DNA from: Monodelphis domestica
Taxonomy: Eukaryota; Chordata; Mammalia; Didelphimorphia; Didelphidae
Length of the DNA stretch: 64,000 nt
NCBI RefSeq assembly: GCF_027887165.1
Contig: NC_077235.1
Span: 7,361,378-7,425,377 of the forward strand
Reading direction: 5' to 3'
Every line of letters starts with the position of its first letter. The stretch's first letter is position 1. Below are positions 54,646 through 64,000 of this stretch, piece by piece. A program made the translations under genes and the position numbers. Below the pieces are notes generated by a model. It ran no database searches and was not told the origin of the DNA. It worked only from the letters and a program-made list of their open reading frames with translations.

Positions 54646-55264
54646 CAGAGTTTTCTGTGTTGCTCCTGAACCAGAATGGGCTTGGAAAAGTCAGTTTGTC
54701 GGGAATTGTTTGCTTGCCTCAGATTCAGTTAGCAGGTGTGGAAGTGGGATGGAACAGAATTGTACGGGCAGTGACAATTGGGCAGTGACAATCGCAGGAA
54801 ATGCTATTCTTTGACGTGGCTGAAAGGAGACGGAATGGTCAGCTCGTGGGGGAGGGAGGAGCACGATCAGCTTTAAAGTGTTCCTTCTTCACGTCTCAGG
54901 GTGTCTCCCTGCAATTTCTGGTGAAGAGTGTAAAACTTCAGCTTCATTGGAGTCTAAAAACCTTCAATGGGGGGGGGGGGATAATGGCTTTGGGGCTATG
55001 GATGGCAAACTTTTCAACGGTTTCTGACCTCAGGATTTTGCCTTTGAGGGGAAGGCTTTCAGGGTTATTCAGGTAACAGAATACCGGGCAGTGGGAGAGC
55101 CCCCCAAATCAGACTTGGAGGGAAGCACCTCATACTTGGGAGCTTTGGCCTTTTGGTCAAAACCCCATCTTAGCATGCAGGGATTGCTCCTCCCTGTCCA
55201 ATAGCAGCCAACCTATCTGTGGCTCCTGGCTAGATCTGGGAGCCATTTGACTGAGCAGAGGATT
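54646..55264. other. Intron-like DNA with a G run
   Basis: Twelve consecutive G at 54969-54980. The words 'ggatggcaaacttttca' after it recall the hAT family A end, but no second end was found. Confidence 0.45.
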
Positions 55265-55395
55265 TAGTGCCAAGAGGGACCTGTTAAAGGTCATCTAAGC
55301 TAATCCCTCGAGGAAAAGTCACAGGCTGGTCACAGGCAGGATCAGGATTGGAATCCAAGACTTCTTCCACATCCGGAGTCCATTCAACTCCCCTG
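55265..55395 (-). mobile_element. MIR-like SINE
   Basis: 'gacctgttaaaggtcatcta', 'gatcaggattggaatccaag'. Confidence 0.6.
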
Positions 55396-55689
55396 TGGAG
55401 TATCGTCATAGCCCACTGTGTATGTGCGTACGCCTCATGACTGATCACAGTCACACAGCCAGCATTCCTTTTTCTCATTCTCCCTTCAGTGTTTTCAGCC
55501 CTGGGAGGTCAGTTCATTTGAACTTGGGCAGCCTTTCCTATGCAGAGGCCTCTGGTGGCTCTGGCCCAGTTTTAGAAGCTCCCCCTTGCTCTTCTTTTCT
55601 CCTTTCCTGTAGTCTGGTTGGCTCTTGATGCTTGTCCCTCTGGGTATTTGAGGACTCGTTGAGGGCCGGTCAGGCCTTTATCGCAAACG

Positions 55690-55860
55690 GACCCTTTCTT
55701 CTTCCCCTCGTTTCCAATTGGAGTTTTTTCAATTACATGTAGAAACAACCTTTAACTGGCAGTTTGCTACCCACATTCTCTCCGTCCCTGTGATGGTATA
55801 GAGTAGAGCGTGCTGTCACACAGTAGTACATAGTTCCATACTCCTCATGTCTTGAAAGGG
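55690..55860 (-). mobile_element. Possible L1 3' UTR fragment
   Basis: 'ttcaattacatgtagaaaca' and 'ccacattctctccgtccctg' loosely follow the 3' end of another L1 type. Weak. Confidence 0.3.
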
Positions 55861-56059
55861 GACCCGTAAGGGATGTATCCTTTTTCAAGGGTTCTGTCAT
55901 TCCTGTTCCTAAGAACCTACCACTGTGTGAAATTGGAGACTTAGTGGGACGGTCCTTTCCAATGTGGATGGGGGAACTGCTTTTACCAACTACTTTTTGG
56001 CCTCCCGGGCTGAAAGAATAATGCTGCCCCTCACTTCTTAAAAACTTTCAAGCTTTTTG

Positions 56060-56160
56060 TAGCTTTAAAGCCAGAAGGGTGTTAGAGGTGGTTCTTCTGA
56101 GAAGTGAAGTGATTTACCCAAGGTCAATAGGTACATTTGGGTTTTGAACTCACTTTTCTT
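56060..56160 (-). mobile_element. MIR SINE fragment
   Basis: 'tgatttacccaaggtcaata', 'ttgggttttgaactcac'. Confidence 0.6.
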
Positions 56161-56302
56161 TTTCCAGTATTTCTCCTTTACACAATGCAATTGGAATTTG
56201 GGGCTTGAAGGTGTGTGGAAGGGGGCTGTAGAAACAAATTGGTACTCGGAGGCTAGAAACTCTATTTTTGCTTAAGCGAAACACTTATTAATTATATACT
56301 GA

Positions 56303-56488
56303 GGGGCAGTTAGGTTTCTCAGTGGATAGAGTCAGGCCTGGAGGTAGAAAATTCTGGGTTCAAATATGGTCTCAGACACTTCCTAGTTGTGTGACCCTGG
56401 GCAAGTCATTTAAACCCCATTGCCTAGCGCTTACCACTCTTCTGCCTTGGAACCGATACTTACTTAGTATTAATTCTTTAAAAAAATA
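56303..56488 (+). mobile_element. Marsupial CORE-SINE
   Basis: 'gaggggcagttaggtttctc', 'tagttgtgtgaccctgggca', 'cttctgccttggaaccgata'. Confidence 0.92.
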
Positions 56489-56795
56489 ATTAAATCAATT
56501 TAGAATCTTTTCCCATGGTCACATGATTCATGTTCTTTCCCTCCCCTCCTGTAGCCAACAAGCAATTCCCCTGCGTTTTACATGTGTCATTGATCAAGAC
56601 CCATTTCCATATTACTGATATTTGCACCAGGGTGATCATTCAAGTCCACATCCCCAATCATATTCCCATTGGACCACTCCGTCAATCCTATGTTTTTCTT
56701 CTATGTTTCCACTCCCACAGTTCTTTCTCTGGGTGCGGACAGCATCCCTCAGAATTGCCCTGGATCATTGCAGTGGTGCTAGAAACTCCCCCTTT
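56489..56795 (-). mobile_element. L1 3' end, 5'-truncated
   Basis: 'ttttcccatggtcacatgat', 'acatgtgtcattgatcaaga', 'catccccaatcatattccca' and 'ctggatcattgcagtggtgc' match the 3' UTR seen at 63200-63490. Only about 300 bp. Confidence 0.93.
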
Positions 56796-57094
56796 CTGAT
56801 GGAGTTTGCAACCTCCTTCTGAGATGGTAGTATCCAAAATAACTCCCCAGCTGTGATGCTTCCTGGTCTCCTGTGGCTACGAACCACTGGAGCCACCCAA
56901 GTCTGGCGTAGCCCATAACCACATGCCTTTAAAAAGTCAAAAGCCAAGTTTGATCCTCCCAGAAGCAAGATGGAGAGCTTTATTTAACATCTGGGAGTCA
57001 GCATTTTTAGCAGCTCCTGGGTCCACAGTTGGTAGCTGCAGGAACTGCTCATTTTGCAGGTGGTTTTAAACACAGGTAAAATTTGTATCTTGGT
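56796..57094. other. Intron-like DNA, no recognised feature
   Basis: Nothing recognised. Confidence 0.45.
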
Positions 57095-57175
57095 GTTTGC
57101 AAAGGTCATGCAGGAGGGAAGTCACTTCTCTCTGTCTCAGTTTCCTCTGCTGTAAAATGAGGGCAGTGAATATTG
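57095..57175 (+). mobile_element. MIR SINE fragment
   Basis: 'gtctcagtttcctctgctgt', 'aaaatgagggcagtgaatat'. Confidence 0.7.
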
Positions 57176-57209
57176 ATGCTTTTTTACAGTCAGATGGTAA
57201 CAGAGTCTC

Positions 57210-57490
57210 TGCTGTGGATGGACTCCAGAGGCCATTCTGTCTAGTCCAACCCAGGCTCTCTCAATCCACAGTTCTCCCGATGTTGCCAGCCAGGGCAGAG
57301 AGGAGAGCAGATCTAGCATTTCCTCCAGCATATGGCGAGAAGCTAAAATTGACCTCAAACTTTCAAAATTCAAAGTGAATTCAAACTTTTCTCATTAAAG
57401 AAGAGGAAAATGACTTGTCCACAGTGAATAGCTCTGTGGGGATTTCAATGTAGGCCTTCTGATTTGAAATCTGGGCCTTTTGACTTATTA
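57210..57490 (-). mobile_element. MIR-like SINE, diverged
   Basis: 'ccattctgtctagtccaacc', 'gaggaaaatgacttgtccac', 'tagctctgtggggatttcaa'. Confidence 0.55.
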
Positions 57491-57664
57491 CTTCCTTGTT
57501 CATTTCTACTATTAATACTCAAATTCAGATTAATTGTAGATAACATATTGGTGGCATCTAAAGATTGGCATCCGTAAAAATATCAGTCAACCTTGAAGTT
57601 TTGGACCATGTTCTTAAGAGAGAACTTGCCAAGTCTGGAGTCCCCTTCCTCTGAGATCTCCTGA

Positions 57665-57830
57665 GATAGAATAGTTCTGGAGCCAGAGGACCTGGGTTCA
57701 AATCCTACCTCTGCCCATGTGATGCCTTTCGCATATGAATCCTCCCTCTGTTGGGACCTCCTCTAAAATGAAGGGGTTGGCCTGGCTGACTTGAGCTTCC
57801 TTCCAGCTCCAGATAATAACCTTATAGCTC
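57665..57830 (+). mobile_element. Ther-1/MIR-type CORE-SINE
   Basis: 'ctggagccagaggacctggg', 'ttcaaatcctacctctgccc', 'agcttccttccagctccaga'. Confidence 0.75.
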
Positions 57831-57944
57831 TTGTTCTGTCTGTCTGTGGAGACCATTCGAAGAAAAATTGCCCAAATAAAAAATGACATCTGGTTTGCAA
57901 AAATGCTTCAGGTACAGGTTTCCTTTTGACCCTCTCAAAAGCCT

Positions 57945-58062
57945 CAGAAAGTGTTAACCCCATCTTGTAGGTGAGGAAACTGAGGCTACATAGCTAAGAA
58001 ATGGCAGAGGTGGGATTTGAGCTTAGGTTTTCCCTGTTTCTCAGTTCAGCTACACCACGGAA
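57945..58062 (-). mobile_element. MIR SINE
   Basis: 'gtaggtgaggaaactgaggc', 'aggtgggatttgagcttagg'. Confidence 0.8.
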
Positions 58063-58094
58063 GGCTTGTGGCTCAAGTGAGCAATAGTCAATAG

Positions 58095-58205
58095 TCAACA
58101 TTTATTAAATACCTACTCTGTGCCAGGCCTCGTCTTGTGCCCTCTTGACACAATTTAAAATCAATCCTTACCCTCAGGGAGTTAGTTCCAATCCCCAATG
58201 GGAAG
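58095..58205 (-). mobile_element. L2 LINE 3' end
   Basis: 'caacatttattaaataccta', 'ctctgtgccaggcctcgtct', 'accctcagggagttagttcc'. Confidence 0.8.
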
Positions 58206-58329
58206 TTGACAAGGGGAGGATCCCCAGAGAGACTGATTCCTCTCTACAGGGAGGCCTTGGGAGTTCATTGCTCTGCCCTCCATTCCTAAATGGGTAACCA
58301 AAGTCATTACTTAAAAACCATCACTATCA

Positions 58330-58475
58330 CCATTATCAATCACCATCATGCTTGGATCCTGAGGAAACTGAAGCAGACGGGAGGTGAGGTGACATGCCCA
58401 GGTTGTCAGAGCTAGTGAGGCATGATTTGAACTCAAGTCTTGACTGCAGGTTCATTGTTCTGTCTGCTGCACCAT
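58330..58475 (-). mobile_element. MIR SINE
   Basis: 'cctgaggaaactgaagcaga', 'gacatgcccaggttgtcaga', 'tgatttgaactcaagtcttg'. Confidence 0.75.
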
Positions 58476-59969
58476 TGTTTGGAAGCATGTTTACACTGGC
58501 ATAATTCAGACTAGGTAAGGGGAGATAAACATGGACAGGTTCTAAAGGGGACTGTATGTAGCATTTTAGGATTGGATCTAGGAAGGAGCCAAGAGATCAG
58601 CTAGGTCAAGTCCCTCATTTTACAAGTGAGTTAGGAGCAGAGCATTATTTCAGTCCTGGAGGGGACCTTATCCATCAGCAACAATGCCAAGCTGGTTGGA
58701 TCCCTTAGAACTCAGGTAGGCCAAATGACAAAATGGTGGCCCAGTGAAGTACTTTCAACTCAGAGCATGCCAGAGATGGAAGGGACCGCAGGGATCTCAT
58801 TTTACAGACGAAGCTGCTGAGGTCCAGAGACGGGAAGGCACTTGCTTGTAGTAGTGATAGACAGTTTTTATAACAATATGACATTTTAATCCCCAAATGT
58901 GCAAAAAGTGGCCGGCCCTCTTGGCCTCTTTTTTAACAGAGATCCTTTTCTGTTCATATTGCATGTGAAGCAATCAATTTTCTTATGGCTTTATGTATGT
59001 ATCCAAACCCAAACCAAGATCAAATTGAATTTAAACATTGTTATTTCTTAGTAATTATAAGAAAGTGGTAAAGAATGACCTCATTGTACTTAAATAGACT
59101 CTTGCTTAGCCTTTAAATGAGGGTCAGCAAGGAAAGGAGCCACACCCTGCTTGGTTGGGACAAAAATAAAATTCTTTCCAGCTCTACCACATTGTGGATG
59201 GTGTGCAGTGCATGGCCTTCTCCAGGAGTTGGGTCATCAGCTATGACACAGTTCCATCTATGCAGGCACTCTGGTCTCAGGGCTGGATTGAGTCACAGAT
59301 TCTTTTCGGTGAGAACCGATTCCTATGGGAAATGGCAAGTAGCTACGTACGTGTATGGCTGACACCTTTTTTCTGGACTTAAAGGTCATGAGAAGTTGAA
59401 TTACATGTTACCACAGCCTTGTTTCCCTTGGGCATATGGGCATGGCATGGCATGGTACAGCATGTCAGAGCTGCCTCTTGTGCCTCTTCCATTTTTTAAA
59501 ACTTCCTGCCATGGACCCTTGGGAGTTGGAGAACAGAATATCTGTGGGAGCAAGGCCTGAGATGGAGTGAAGAGAATTGGACTGCCTCTCACTGGGCTGA
59601 AAGATGATGGCCAGACAGACAGGGATGAATGCTCAAGGAAGATCCTTTCCTCAGTGGATAGAGCCTCCCCTGAGAAAGCTCTGAATTCACTAGGAGAGCA
59701 TCAGTCATTGATGAAAGAGTCTTGGGTTTCCTGGTAGTACTGGACCCTTTAAATACCCAACAGATACCTTTTCTCTTTTAACTCCTTTCATGTAAAGGTG
59801 GAAGCTCTATTGACCGAATGGTAGTGTTGTGTGGCTCTTTGCTAATTAGTATGATTAGTCCTGGAGCTACTGATGAAGCCAAGCCTGACCAGTTCAGTGA
59901 ATAGCTTTCCCAGCCCTCCTTTCTGAAAGTGGGAGATTTTTGAGAGCCATGATTGGGCATTTCCTCTTT
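58476..59969. other. Intron-like DNA with one MIR-like scrap
   Basis: A MIR-like scrap lies at 58755-58860 ('cattttacagacgaagctgc'). Otherwise nothing recognised. Frames at 59117-59382 have no known motif. Confidence 0.45.
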
Positions 59970-60148
59970 TTTAAACTGTTCCCTTCCATTTTAGAAGCAG
60001 TATTGCCTGTGTTCTGGTTCCGAGGTGGAAGAACGGTCATGGCTAGGCAATGGGGGTTAAGGGACTTGCCCAGGGCCACAGAGCTAGGAACCCAGGAACT
60101 CCCATTTCTGAGTATGGCTTTCAATCTACTGAGCCACCTAGTTCCTCC
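59970..60148 (-). mobile_element. Marsupial CORE-SINE
   Basis: 'tgttcccttccattttagaa', 'gggacttgcccagggccaca', 'ctgagccacctagttcctcc'. Confidence 0.92.
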
Positions 60149-60184
60149 TTAGGCCTTTCCTCTTACAGGGTTCAGATTCAAATC

Positions 60185-60320
60185 TATGTAGTCATAGATC
60201 TAGTGTTGGAAGGAACCTTAGAGGTCATCTAGCCCAAACTGCCTTCCTCCCAACATTTTACAGATGAAGGAACTGAGACTCAGAGATTTAAGGGACTGAA
60301 TCAGTATGCTTTCTACTGCC
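60185..60320 (-). mobile_element. MIR SINE
   Basis: 'gaaccttagaggtcatctag', 'ttttacagatgaaggaactg'. Confidence 0.8.
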
Positions 60321-60419
60321 CTTGATCTGTGACTAGACCATTCTGCATTTTTGCCCTGTGAAACCTTGAGTTTGTTGTTCTCTTCCTTAGTAGGCCTCAT
60401 TTTCTCCTTTCTTAATGAG

Positions 60420-60575
60420 TTTTGGATTGGGGTCTCAGAGTCACAATTTGCCTTTGACACTTAAATTACTTAGTGGTAAGCCTCATCATTTGGGGCCTCA
60501 GGTTCCCTCACTTCTCTAAAATGAGAGGATGAAACTAAGAGGGTCTGAAATCTCTGCTCCTCTGAGGCTCACAGC
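60420..60575 (+). mobile_element. MIR-like SINE
   Basis: 'ggggcctcaggttccctcac', 'ttctctaaaatgagaggatg'. Confidence 0.7.
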
Positions 60576-61714
60576 AGATAACTGAAAAATTATTAATTAT
60601 TTGCAAGTTTGCAAAGCTTTTTCAACAAGCTGCCTTTAAAAAGTGAATTTCCATCAGATTTTAGTCTAACGCTTCACACCTTTCCTTGCTTCTTATAAGG
60701 AAAGCAGTATTGACCTCTTTTGTTAAGGGAAGCAAATGCATTTCCCCTAATAGCAAAATGAGCTGCTGTGTAGAAAACACGGGCTCCAGGGGAGCAGAAT
60801 GGGCGTTGGGGATGGGTTTTGCCCATCCTCATTCATATTATGGGAAAGGAGGCAAAGCCCAAAAATGCCCAAAAGGAAGCCAATGAACTCATTAAGCTAA
60901 GAGGATGCTCTGGCAGTCCCATAATGTCTTTTGTACCTTACAGTCTAGGAGTCTAGGATAAAAGAACAGGAGATAAAATGACCTGTCTACCTGCTTTTTT
61001 TATGGGGAAAAATTGGGGTAAGAGCACATCCCTGGCTGCTCTTCTTCCTGGAAGTTCAGCCACTCCCACTTGGCAGATTCTACTTTAAGGACCTTCTAGA
61101 TCTATTTCCAATGTTGCTGGAGCCCCAGACTTTGGACCGTGATTGTTAGGAGGAGCCCACAAAATATATTCTGTAGTTGTCAGGTCAGCCCAGAGCTGAG
61201 AGTCTGATCAGGTCAGGTGTTGGGCTGCCCAATTCATGGGAGCATCAGTTTTCAGTCTTGAGGAGCAGAGATTTGAAGTCAAGCCAGTAGTGGATTCTAA
61301 CCAAAATAGATTGATTTTTGCCTGTGGATGCCCCAGGGTTCTCAATCAGATACATTGACAACAATAACAATTGGACTCCTTCCAAGTCTTGCTCAGTCCT
61401 TCTAGTGCCTGTAATTGAGTCATAGAACATAGGAGGCAGGCCACAGAGTAACTGCTTTGCTGCTTTTATGGGTCTCTGACCTCTTCCACATGGGCATCAT
61501 GTCCAATGATCTAGATGGCAGTCTCTCCGTACCCTCTCAGCCTGTGAGTCTCTTGTCCACAGAAACACCAGGCCAACTAACATTTCTCTTTCCATGTTAC
61601 TTGCAGTTTGGATCCACCTATGGCGATTTTTAGAATTCTCAGACATATCTTGGAGCAATCTGATCCTCTTAAAAGAAGGCGCTCAGAAATCCTGGTTGGG
61701 TAACTCCTCTGTGT
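60576..61714. other. Intron-like DNA, no recognised feature
   Basis: Nothing recognised. Confidence 0.45.
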
Positions 61715-61910
61715 TGAAAGCACTGGCCCGGGCAATCAGAAGGTTGGAGTTTTGCTCCCTGTCCCACCACTTGGTAGTTAAAGGATCTTGAGCGAGTTGC
61801 TTTATCTCTTTTTTTGTCTTAGTTTCTTCCATCTGTAAAATGGAATTCAGAATACTTGGCCTACTTACCTTACAATGCTTTTAGGAATCTTGGATGAGAT
61901 GATGTATGGA
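61715..61910 (+). mobile_element. MIR SINE
   Basis: 'ttcttccatctgtaaaatgg', 'gttggagttttgctccctgt', 'acttaccttacaatgctttt'. Confidence 0.8.
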
Positions 61911-61944
61911 AAAGAACAACTTGGTGATTGTGGACGGTTCAGAG

Positions 61945-62090
61945 GATCATGGGTACAGAGTTAGAAGGGCTACCAGATGATCTAGGCTAACTTCCTGATT
62001 TTATAGATGAGAAATTGGTGACTTGTCCAAGGCACTGAAGAAACAAATGGTGGATCAAAGATTCAAGCCCAGGTCTTCTGAAACCAAAGC
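61945..62090 (-). mobile_element. MIR SINE
   Basis: 'ctgattttatagatgagaaa', 'gtgacttgtccaaggcactg', 'caagcccaggtcttctg'. Confidence 0.75.
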
Positions 62091-62719
62091 AAACATTCAT
62101 TTCTCTTACCCCACATAAATTTGAGTGTCTGGGAAGCTAAAAGCAGAGAGGACTGATATTTGTGTATGAAGATTAAGAAAGCTCCAGATATAGCTTCAAA
62201 GACACAAAATATAAGATCTCAGCATGCAGAAGTTCTGGTTCTGATCCGATCCTTTTTTATTCCTAAAGAGATCTTTAAGTGGGCTTGTGAATAGCAATTT
62301 TGAAGGTCACAGTGTTTCTGTAACCCTTCTTATCTTACTTAGTCTTTAGCAAAGATATGTATTGTGTGCTGGCTTCTGTGTTGGGCCAAACCCAGAACAA
62401 TTGCACATTATGTATAGGAAAATGGAAACCATTGTCTGCTGAATTCAGAGCTCACAAGTGTGGAAATCTTACTAAAGAGAAGCCTGGGAAGCTTACAGGA
62501 GGCTAACCTCAGTCTAAATCTTTCCCAGAGCAGGTAGGTAATGGGATTTCCTAGGTTTGATTGCTCATTGTGTCACAGGTCACCGACACACTTGAGCACT
62601 CGGTTAATAGACTAAATAGCTAAATTTTCCAACAGATGAAGCAGAAACAATTTGAGGTCCCATTTGGCTTCAGCATTGCCATGCAAATTATTTCCCAATC
62701 TCTTTATCCAGTCTCACAT
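62091..62719. other. Intron-like DNA, no recognised feature
   Basis: Nothing recognised. Confidence 0.45.
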
Positions 62720-63018
62720 CACTACCTGCCTCTTTGACATCTAGAACTCAACCTGTCCTGAAAAGAACTCATTATCTTTGCCTCCACCGCGCCCTTCTCT
62801 TCCCAACTTCCCTGTTACCACTGAGGATACAACCATTTTCTAGCTGCCCAGGCTTGCTGTCTTGACTTCACGCCTCTTCTAGTCACTTCTCATGCCTATC
62901 TGTTGCCATGTCTTGCTCCTCCCTTCACAACATCTCTCAAGTATGGCCCTTTCCATCATAATGACCACATTCCTAGTTCAGGGTCTTACCTCTTGCTTGG
63001 ACTATTTACAATGGCTTT
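62720..63018 (+). mobile_element. L2 LINE, ORF2 part
   Basis: 'tagaactcaacctgtcctga' and 'aagaactcattatctttgcc' (L2 'LNMSKTELIIF'), then 'cacaacatctctcaagtatg' and 'cctagttcagggtcttacct'. It stops where the TTCC repeat begins. Confidence 0.8.
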
Positions 63019-63116
63019 CCTTCCTTTGTTCCTTCCTTCGTTCCTTCCTTCGTTCCTTCCTTCCTTCCTTCCTTCCTTCCTTCCTTCCTTCCTTCCTTCC
63101 TTCCTTCATTCCTTCC
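63016..63116. repeat. (TTCC)n microsatellite
   Basis: About 24 tetranucleotide units with TTCG variants in the first part and one TTCATT near the end. Confidence 0.97.
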
Positions 63117-63175
63117 GACAAGGGTGAATGAGGTTGAGTGACTTCCCCAGGGTCACACAGCTAGGAATTATCCAA
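63117..63175 (-). mobile_element. SINE fragment (CORE part)
   Basis: 'gtgacttccccagggtcaca', 'cagctaggaatt'. Confidence 0.75.
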
Positions 63176-63180
63176 AGTCA

Positions 63181-64000
63181 TTTAAAAAAAATTAAAAATA
63201 ATATTTTTCCATGGTTACGTGATTCATGTTCTTTCCCTCCCCTTTTCCTTCCCCGCTCCTGGAACTGACAAGCAATTCCACTGGATTACACATGTGTCAT
63301 TGTTCAAAACCTATTTCCATATTATTCATATTTACAATAGAATGATCATTTAAAGTCAGCATCCCCAATCATATCCCCATCAGACCATGTATTTTTTTTT
63401 CTGTGTTTCTACTCCCACAGTTCTTTGGATGTGGATAGTGTTCTTTCTCTTAAGTCTCTCAGGATTGTCCTGGATCATTGGATTGCTGCTAGTAGAGAAG
63501 TCCATTATGTTTGATTGTGCTATAATATATCCATCTCTGTATATAATGTTCTCCTGGCTCTGGTTCTTTCACTATGCATCAGTTCCTGGAGGTTGTTCCA
63601 GTTCTCATGGAATTCCTCCAGTTCATTATTCCTTTCAGTGCAATAGTATTCCATTACCAACAGATACCACAATTTATTCAGCCATTCCCCAATAAGTAGC
63701 CACCCCCTCATTTTCCAGTTTTTTTCAACTACAAAGAGCATGGACATAAATATTTTTGTACACATTTTTCCTTATTCTCTTTGAGGTACAAACTCAGCAG
63801 TGGCAGGCATTGTTTTAAAGCCCTTTGGGCATAGTTCCAAATTGACTTCCAGAATGCTTGGATCAATTCACAGCTCCACCAGCAATGTATGAGTGGCCCA
63901 ATTTTGCCACATCCTCGCCAACATTTATTATTTTCCTTTGATGTCCTATTGGCCATTCTGCTAGGTGTAAGGCAGTACTTCAGAGTTGTTTTGATTTGCA
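63181..64000 (-). mobile_element. L1 LINE, 3' UTR and ORF2 C-terminus, runs off right edge
   Basis: Poly-T-like start at 63181 and 3' UTR to about 63500 ('tccatggttacgtgattcat', 'catgtgtcattgttcaaaac'). The minus-strand ORF2 C-terminus follows: 'EFHENWNNLQELMHSERTRA' at 63520-63765 and 'NKCWRGCGKIGPLIHCWWSC' at 63729-63956. The frame breaks between these peptides. The rest lies beyond the window. Confidence 0.95.

Noticed and set aside
54986-55260. Fifth copy of hAT family A
   Set aside because: Only the word 'ggatggcaaacttttca' resembles the end. No internal match, right end or 8-bp duplication was found.
59117-59382. Possible coding exon in the inferred intron
   Set aside because: Two overlapping frames with no recognised domain and no clear acceptor/donor pair in phase.
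62892-63131. Frames with Pro-Ser-Phe-Leu repeats
   Set aside because: Translation of the (TTCC)n microsatellite next to an L2 relic.

Overview
This window looks like euchromatic nuclear DNA of a marsupial. The evidence is its repeats. The commonest is a tRNA-derived CORE-SINE of the MAR1/WSINE/WALLSI group: a 'ggctcagtgga' head, a 'gacctcccat'/'ggaggtcctggg' B-box region, a CORE 'tagctgtgtgaccctgggcaa', and a tail ending 'aaggtaagggttt'. Others are MAR1-type SINEs ending in 'gactgaacaacaa', L1 copies whose ORF2 and 3' end are of the marsupial type, many old L2 and MIR pieces, one CR1/L3 piece, and several hAT elements. The species cannot be fixed from the sequence. No complete protein-coding gene was found. 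Nearly all long open frames lie inside L1 or L2 relics, in low-complexity DNA, or are chance frames in GC-rich DNA.

Layout. 1-2.0 kb: a 5'-truncated minus-strand L1 running off the left edge, an L2 end, and an L1 copy in which reverse transcriptase is joined directly to the 3' UTR. 2-5.4 kb: SINEs, including a tail-to-tail inverted pair. 5.4-10.8 kb: a GC/G-rich block with two tandem arrays, a decayed ~146-bp repeat (about 6.9-8.0 kb) and a clean 54-bp minisatellite (9.3-10.5 kb), followed by a zinc-finger-like peptide relic. 11.2-17.2 kb: a nearly full-length, heavily decayed L1 with tandem units in its 5' UTR, a hAT insertion, ORF1 and an internally deleted ORF2. 17.3-29.1 kb: L2, MIR and SINE relics, a 220-bp local duplication, a CR1/L3 end and two hAT families. 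29.1-32.7 kb: a second long L1, cut by an LTR-like fossil. 32.7-45 kb: more old repeats, a second LTR-like fossil, a Charlie-type transposase relic, and a long L2 piece next to a CpG island.

At 45.1-46.6 kb lies a CpG island with GC boxes, a CCAAT box and a probable non-coding first exon ending in a strong splice donor at 46041/46042. This is the only good sign of a host gene. It would run on the plus strand, with the remaining 18 kb being intron 1; the gene was not identified. 46.6-64 kb holds MIRs, L2, SINEs, two large microsatellites and a minus-strand L1 running off the right edge.

The most interesting observation is a short hAT family with four copies here. Its 8-bp target duplications are related to NCCTAGCC, and two copies sit at the same internal position of two different CORE-SINEs. 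Family names come from recognising sequence and peptide similarity by eye; boundaries are usually good to about 10-30 bases.
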